Positions 11,139 to 12,838 of a stretch of DNA of 12,838 nucleotides are shown piece by piece. The notes below the pieces were generated by a model that worked only from the letters and a program-made list of their open reading frames with translations, was not told the origin of the DNA and did no database searches. A program made the position numbers and the translations under genes. Each line of letters starts with the position of its first letter. Position 1 is the stretch's first letter. The stretch is from JBOGED01 sp050743625 (GTDB lineage: Bacteria > Actinomycetota > Nitriliruptoria > Euzebyales > Egibacteraceae), in the NCBI GenBank assembly GCA_050743625.1, contig JBOGED010000517.1:1-12838 (forward strand), in the 5' to 3' direction.

Positions 11139-11314
11139 CACTGGCGCGCCGAGCCGGGAAGCAACAGCGACATCATGATGATCAGCAACTTGGCAACGCG
11201 GGGCGCCCAGTACTCGTACTCCGTGTCGAGCGCCATCTTGATCACCGCGCCGAGTAGCGCAAGGAGCCAGCCGCCGAGAGCGACAATCGCGACGACCCAC
11301 CAGGTACGGCTCAC
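11138..11314 (-). CDS. small two-helix membrane protein, coupled to PadR
   Basis: A 58-aa protein starts at GTG 11314, in a GTGA overlap with the PadR stop, and ends at TGA 11138. Residues 5-25 (WWVVAIVALGGWLLALLGAV and one more) form one membrane helix. A charged loop DTEYEYWAPR follows (30-39), and then a second helix AKLLIIMMSLLLP (41-53). Codon choice is ordinary for the region, with G/C at most third positions. PadR regulators are often followed by the membrane protein they control, frequently a transporter or a small envelope protein, so this is a likely target of the regulator. No family name can be given. Confidence 0.7.
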   Translation of the reverse strand: MSRTWWVVAIVALGGWLLALLGAVIKMALDTEYEYWAPRVAKLLIIMMSLLLPGSARQ

Positions 11315-11628
11315 ATGCCTACAACTCCAAGCCGCATCTGGACTCTGTGCTCGACCTCACGCAATGCCTCCAACGCTTGCATCGCGCTCTCGTCGCTCAA
11401 GAGGTAATAGCGGCGAGGCCGCCTACCGGCAACGGCGGGATCGGCTTCCTCCCATCCGCTCATGAGCAATCCCGCATGCTCAAGGTTCGCGAGGGTCGGG
11501 TACAGGGCGCCGCGCCGCAACCCCGCCTCACGCTGGATGTCTAACCCGTGGTACCGCCTGTTCGGGTCCTGCATGAGCAGCTCGAGTACGCGTTCCTCTT
11601 GGGCGGTGATGCGCTGCTGTCTGGTCAT
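11311..11628 (-). CDS. PadR-family transcriptional regulator
   Basis: 105 aa from ATG 11628; minus-strand GAGG lies 8 nt before it. The winged-helix domain is clear: EERVLELLMQDPNRRYHGLDIQ-type first helices (11-32), then LRRGALYPTLANLEHAGLL (37-55), the recognition helix and wing start, and RRPRRYYLLSDE (69-80), the wing and return strand. PadR proteins are usually repressors that dimerise through a C-terminal helix, here EALREVEHRVQMRL (87-100), and respond to small molecules such as phenolic acids or drugs. The short C-terminal part puts it in the small PadR-s1 class. It is cotranslated with the 58-aa membrane protein. Proximity to a phenol-type dioxygenase is suggestive, but that gene lies beyond a convergent neighbour and control of it is unproven. 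No clear ATGT-N8-ACAT operator was found. Confidence 0.9.
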   Translation of the reverse strand: MTRQQRITAQEERVLELLMQDPNRRYHGLDIQREAGLRRGALYPTLANLEHAGLLMSGWEEADPAVAGRRPRRYYLLSDESAMQALEALREVEHRVQMRLGVVGM

Positions 11629-11704
11629 ACTTCCAACCTCGCCAGGGGCGCTGTCCCTGTCTCGACCCGTGGCTGGTCAGGGGCGAGTGCGCTTCGGCAC
11701 AGGA

Positions 11705-11746
11705 GAACAAACGGAGGGCCCATTCCCACGGCGGGAAGGGCCCTCC
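11705..11746 (-). terminator. strong hairpin terminator, probably of holB
   Basis: GGAGGGCCC (11713-11721) pairs with GGGCCCTCC (11738-11746), and TTCCC (11723-11727) with GGGAA (11733-11737), giving a 14-bp stem with one bulged base and a 5-nt loop. On the minus strand it is followed by GTTTGTTCT, a moderate T-run, so it would end transcripts coming from holB, whose stop is 136 bp upstream, before they enter the PadR genes. The 135 bp between holB and the hairpin show no gene. Confidence 0.75.
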
Positions 11747-11881
11747 AGTTCGCGCGTGTCCGTGATGGTCCTATCCCGAGGACACCATGGGCTGCAAGAC
11801 CCAGAGCGTGATCACGGGTTGCGCGGCGTATTGGTACACACAGTAGTCAAGCGGCGAAAGACGCGCCAGGCAAGAAGTTCT

Positions 11882-12838
11882 TTATTCTCTCCCAAGGCCG
11901 TGGATCGACAGCAGGAGAGATTCCATGGCCAGCTGTGGTTGCGCGTTGAGTTCCAGATTGTCTCTCGTGGCCAGCACGAGATCGGTCGCGCGGAGTAGGC
12001 GGGTGGCACCGAGCGAGCGGGCATCCTCCCCCAGCCGGTCACCGGCATCGCGGTGAATGGCCTCGCCCTCATGTCCGCCGCACGCCACCAGGAGACAATC
12101 CCTCAACCACGACGTGAGATCGTCGAGCGCGGCCTGTAAGGCGGTGATCTTCGCCTCGCGCTCCTCGCGCGTGACACGAGCTTCGATCTGCTTCACCACC
12201 GACCGGGGCACCTCGGTCCCGTAGGCGGCGGCAAGGGCGGCCAGCGTCGCCTTACCCTCGTCCTTACGGGCCTCGACCTCGCGGCGGACCGTCTCGTCCA
12301 GCTCTTTGGCGGCGCCCAGCGCCGCGCCCGGCCCCTCGGCGAGCAGGCGCCCGGGAATCGACCGGTGCCGCCGCAGCGCGTCGAGGCCTCCCGGGCTCGC
12401 GAGCCGCCGCAAGGTCTGGGGAGATCCCATACACGCGCGGACGGCGAGGTCCAGGTCGGACCCAGTCTCCAGGCCGAGCCGCTCCGCCTCGGCGCGCAGC
12501 TGCGCCGGTCCCCACGCCGCGAATCGCACGACCCGGCACCGCGACAGGATCGTGTCGGGCAGCTCGTCGGGGTCGGCGAGCTCGAGGATCCACACCGTGC
12601 GCTCGGGGGGCTCCTCCAGCGCTTTCAGGAAGGCGTTCGCCGCGTTCTCGTTCATGCGGTCGGCGTCGATCACGCGCAAGACCTTGAACCTGCCCTCCGA
12701 CGTCGTCCGGAACGCCACCGGCAGCCAGGTTTGCCGCACGTCCTCCACCCGATGAAACGCACCGCTGCGCTCGAACTCGAAGTAGGCGGGATGGGCCCCC
12801 CGCAGGATCCGGTCACAGGCGGAGCAGTAGCCGCATGG
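11882..12838 (-). CDS. holB: DNA polymerase III subunit delta' (5' end outside window)
   Basis: The frame is open to the window edge, giving 318 residues, with the N-terminal part (including Walker A) missing. At the edge the protein reads PCGYCSACDRILRGAHPAY, the zinc-binding cysteine segment of clamp-loader subunits. Then come FKVLRVIDADRMN (51-63), NAANAFLKALEEPP (65-78) and the ILSRC motif, SRC at 99-101, that lets delta' contact the ATP site of a neighbouring DnaX subunit. The C-terminal helical part is long and Arg/Glu-rich, as in actinobacterial delta' proteins (Rv3644c). It is an essential part of the clamp loader that puts the beta sliding clamp on DNA. In actinobacteria the gene commonly follows tmk, which would be expected beyond the right edge. 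A GTG at 12748 within the frame is not the start, since conserved residues lie upstream of it. Confidence 0.95.
   Translation of the reverse strand, partial: PCGYCSACDRILRGAHPAYFEFERSGAFHRVEDVRQTWLPVAFRTTSEGRFKVLRVIDADRMNENAANAFLKALEEPPERTVWILELADPDELPDTILSRCRVVRFAAWGPAQLRAEAERLGLETGSDLDLAVRACMGSPQTLRRLASPGGLDALRRHRSIPGRLLAEGPGAALGAAKELDETVRREVEARKDEGKATLAALAAAYGTEVPRSVVKQIEARVTREEREAKITALQAALDDLTSWLRDCLLVACGGHEGEAIHRDAGDRLGEDARSLGATRLLRATDLVLATRDNLELNAQPQLAMESLLLSIHGLGRE

Noticed and set aside
10965..11465. 166-codon plus-strand frame opposite PadR and the small membrane gene
   Set aside because: Composition is irregular and it runs antisense to a clear PadR domain; the minus-strand frames are better supported.
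11643..11685. CAGGGGCG direct repeat upstream of PadR as an operator
   Set aside because: Two 8-bp copies in GC-rich DNA are not enough, and they do not fit the usual PadR ATGT-N8-ACAT pattern.
11747..11881. Possible tRNA or small RNA between holB and its terminator
   Set aside because: No cloverleaf, T-loop or other recognisable RNA structure could be found; only a weak hairpin around 11763-11790.
1..12838. CRISPR array, rRNA, tRNA or complete insertion sequence
   Set aside because: No regularly spaced repeats, RNA gene signatures, or intact transposase with terminal inverted repeats were seen on either strand.

Overview
The window is high-GC DNA from an actinomycete-type bacterium (Actinomycetota; the class cannot be fixed from this sequence, though an early-branching lineage such as Acidimicrobiia would fit). 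GTG starts, 4-bp ATGA/GTGA gene overlaps, and a pair of TadE-like genes facing a DECH-box helicase all resemble the Rv3649/Rv3654c/Rv3655c neighbourhood of mycobacteria. No tRNA, rRNA, CRISPR array or intact insertion sequence was seen.

Left part (1-3820) is conserved-looking housekeeping. The end of a Flp/Tad pilus operon (TadE C-terminus, then a second TadE-like gene) runs into a convergent MrfA-like helicase with a C-terminal cysteine cluster. The second TadE-like frame has no stop where its domain ends and reads about 870 bp antisense into the helicase gene. A perfect 18-bp inverted repeat lies over the start of this gene. Divergent from the helicase is a partner-switching pair: a SpoIIAA/RsbV-like STAS antagonist and an RsbW-like ATP-binding anti-sigma factor, overlapping by GTGA. 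The sigma factor that often follows such a pair is absent here.

Central part (3821-9097) looks like an accessory block. After a 420-bp gap with an imperfect hairpin next to a candidate promoter comes a compact membrane-related operon. It holds a 903-aa KAP-type P-loop NTPase carrying two N-terminal Clp-N-like repeats and an internal membrane hairpin, an ATGA-coupled PAPS-type sulfotransferase with a C-terminal membrane anchor, and 20 bp later a YihY/BrkB-family six-helix membrane protein. The NTPase-sulfotransferase pair is the best candidate for an undescribed system. Its N-terminal Clp-N-like module suggests sensing of misfolded or foreign protein and the KAP core suggests membrane-associated ATP-driven assembly, but the output is unknown. 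The block ends with a 196-bp decayed copy of the 3' end of the neighbouring dioxygenase gene, followed by a 212-bp spacer with a terminator-like hairpin.

Right part (9098-12838): a type I ring-cleaving (vicinal oxygen chelate) dioxygenase is divergent from a DUF2231-Rieske membrane protein. Convergent to the latter is a PadR regulator followed by a GTGA-coupled 58-aa two-helix membrane protein, and perhaps by another very small basic ORF. The window closes with the 5'-truncated gene for DNA polymerase III delta' (holB), whose transcript probably ends at a strong hairpin near 11713-11746.
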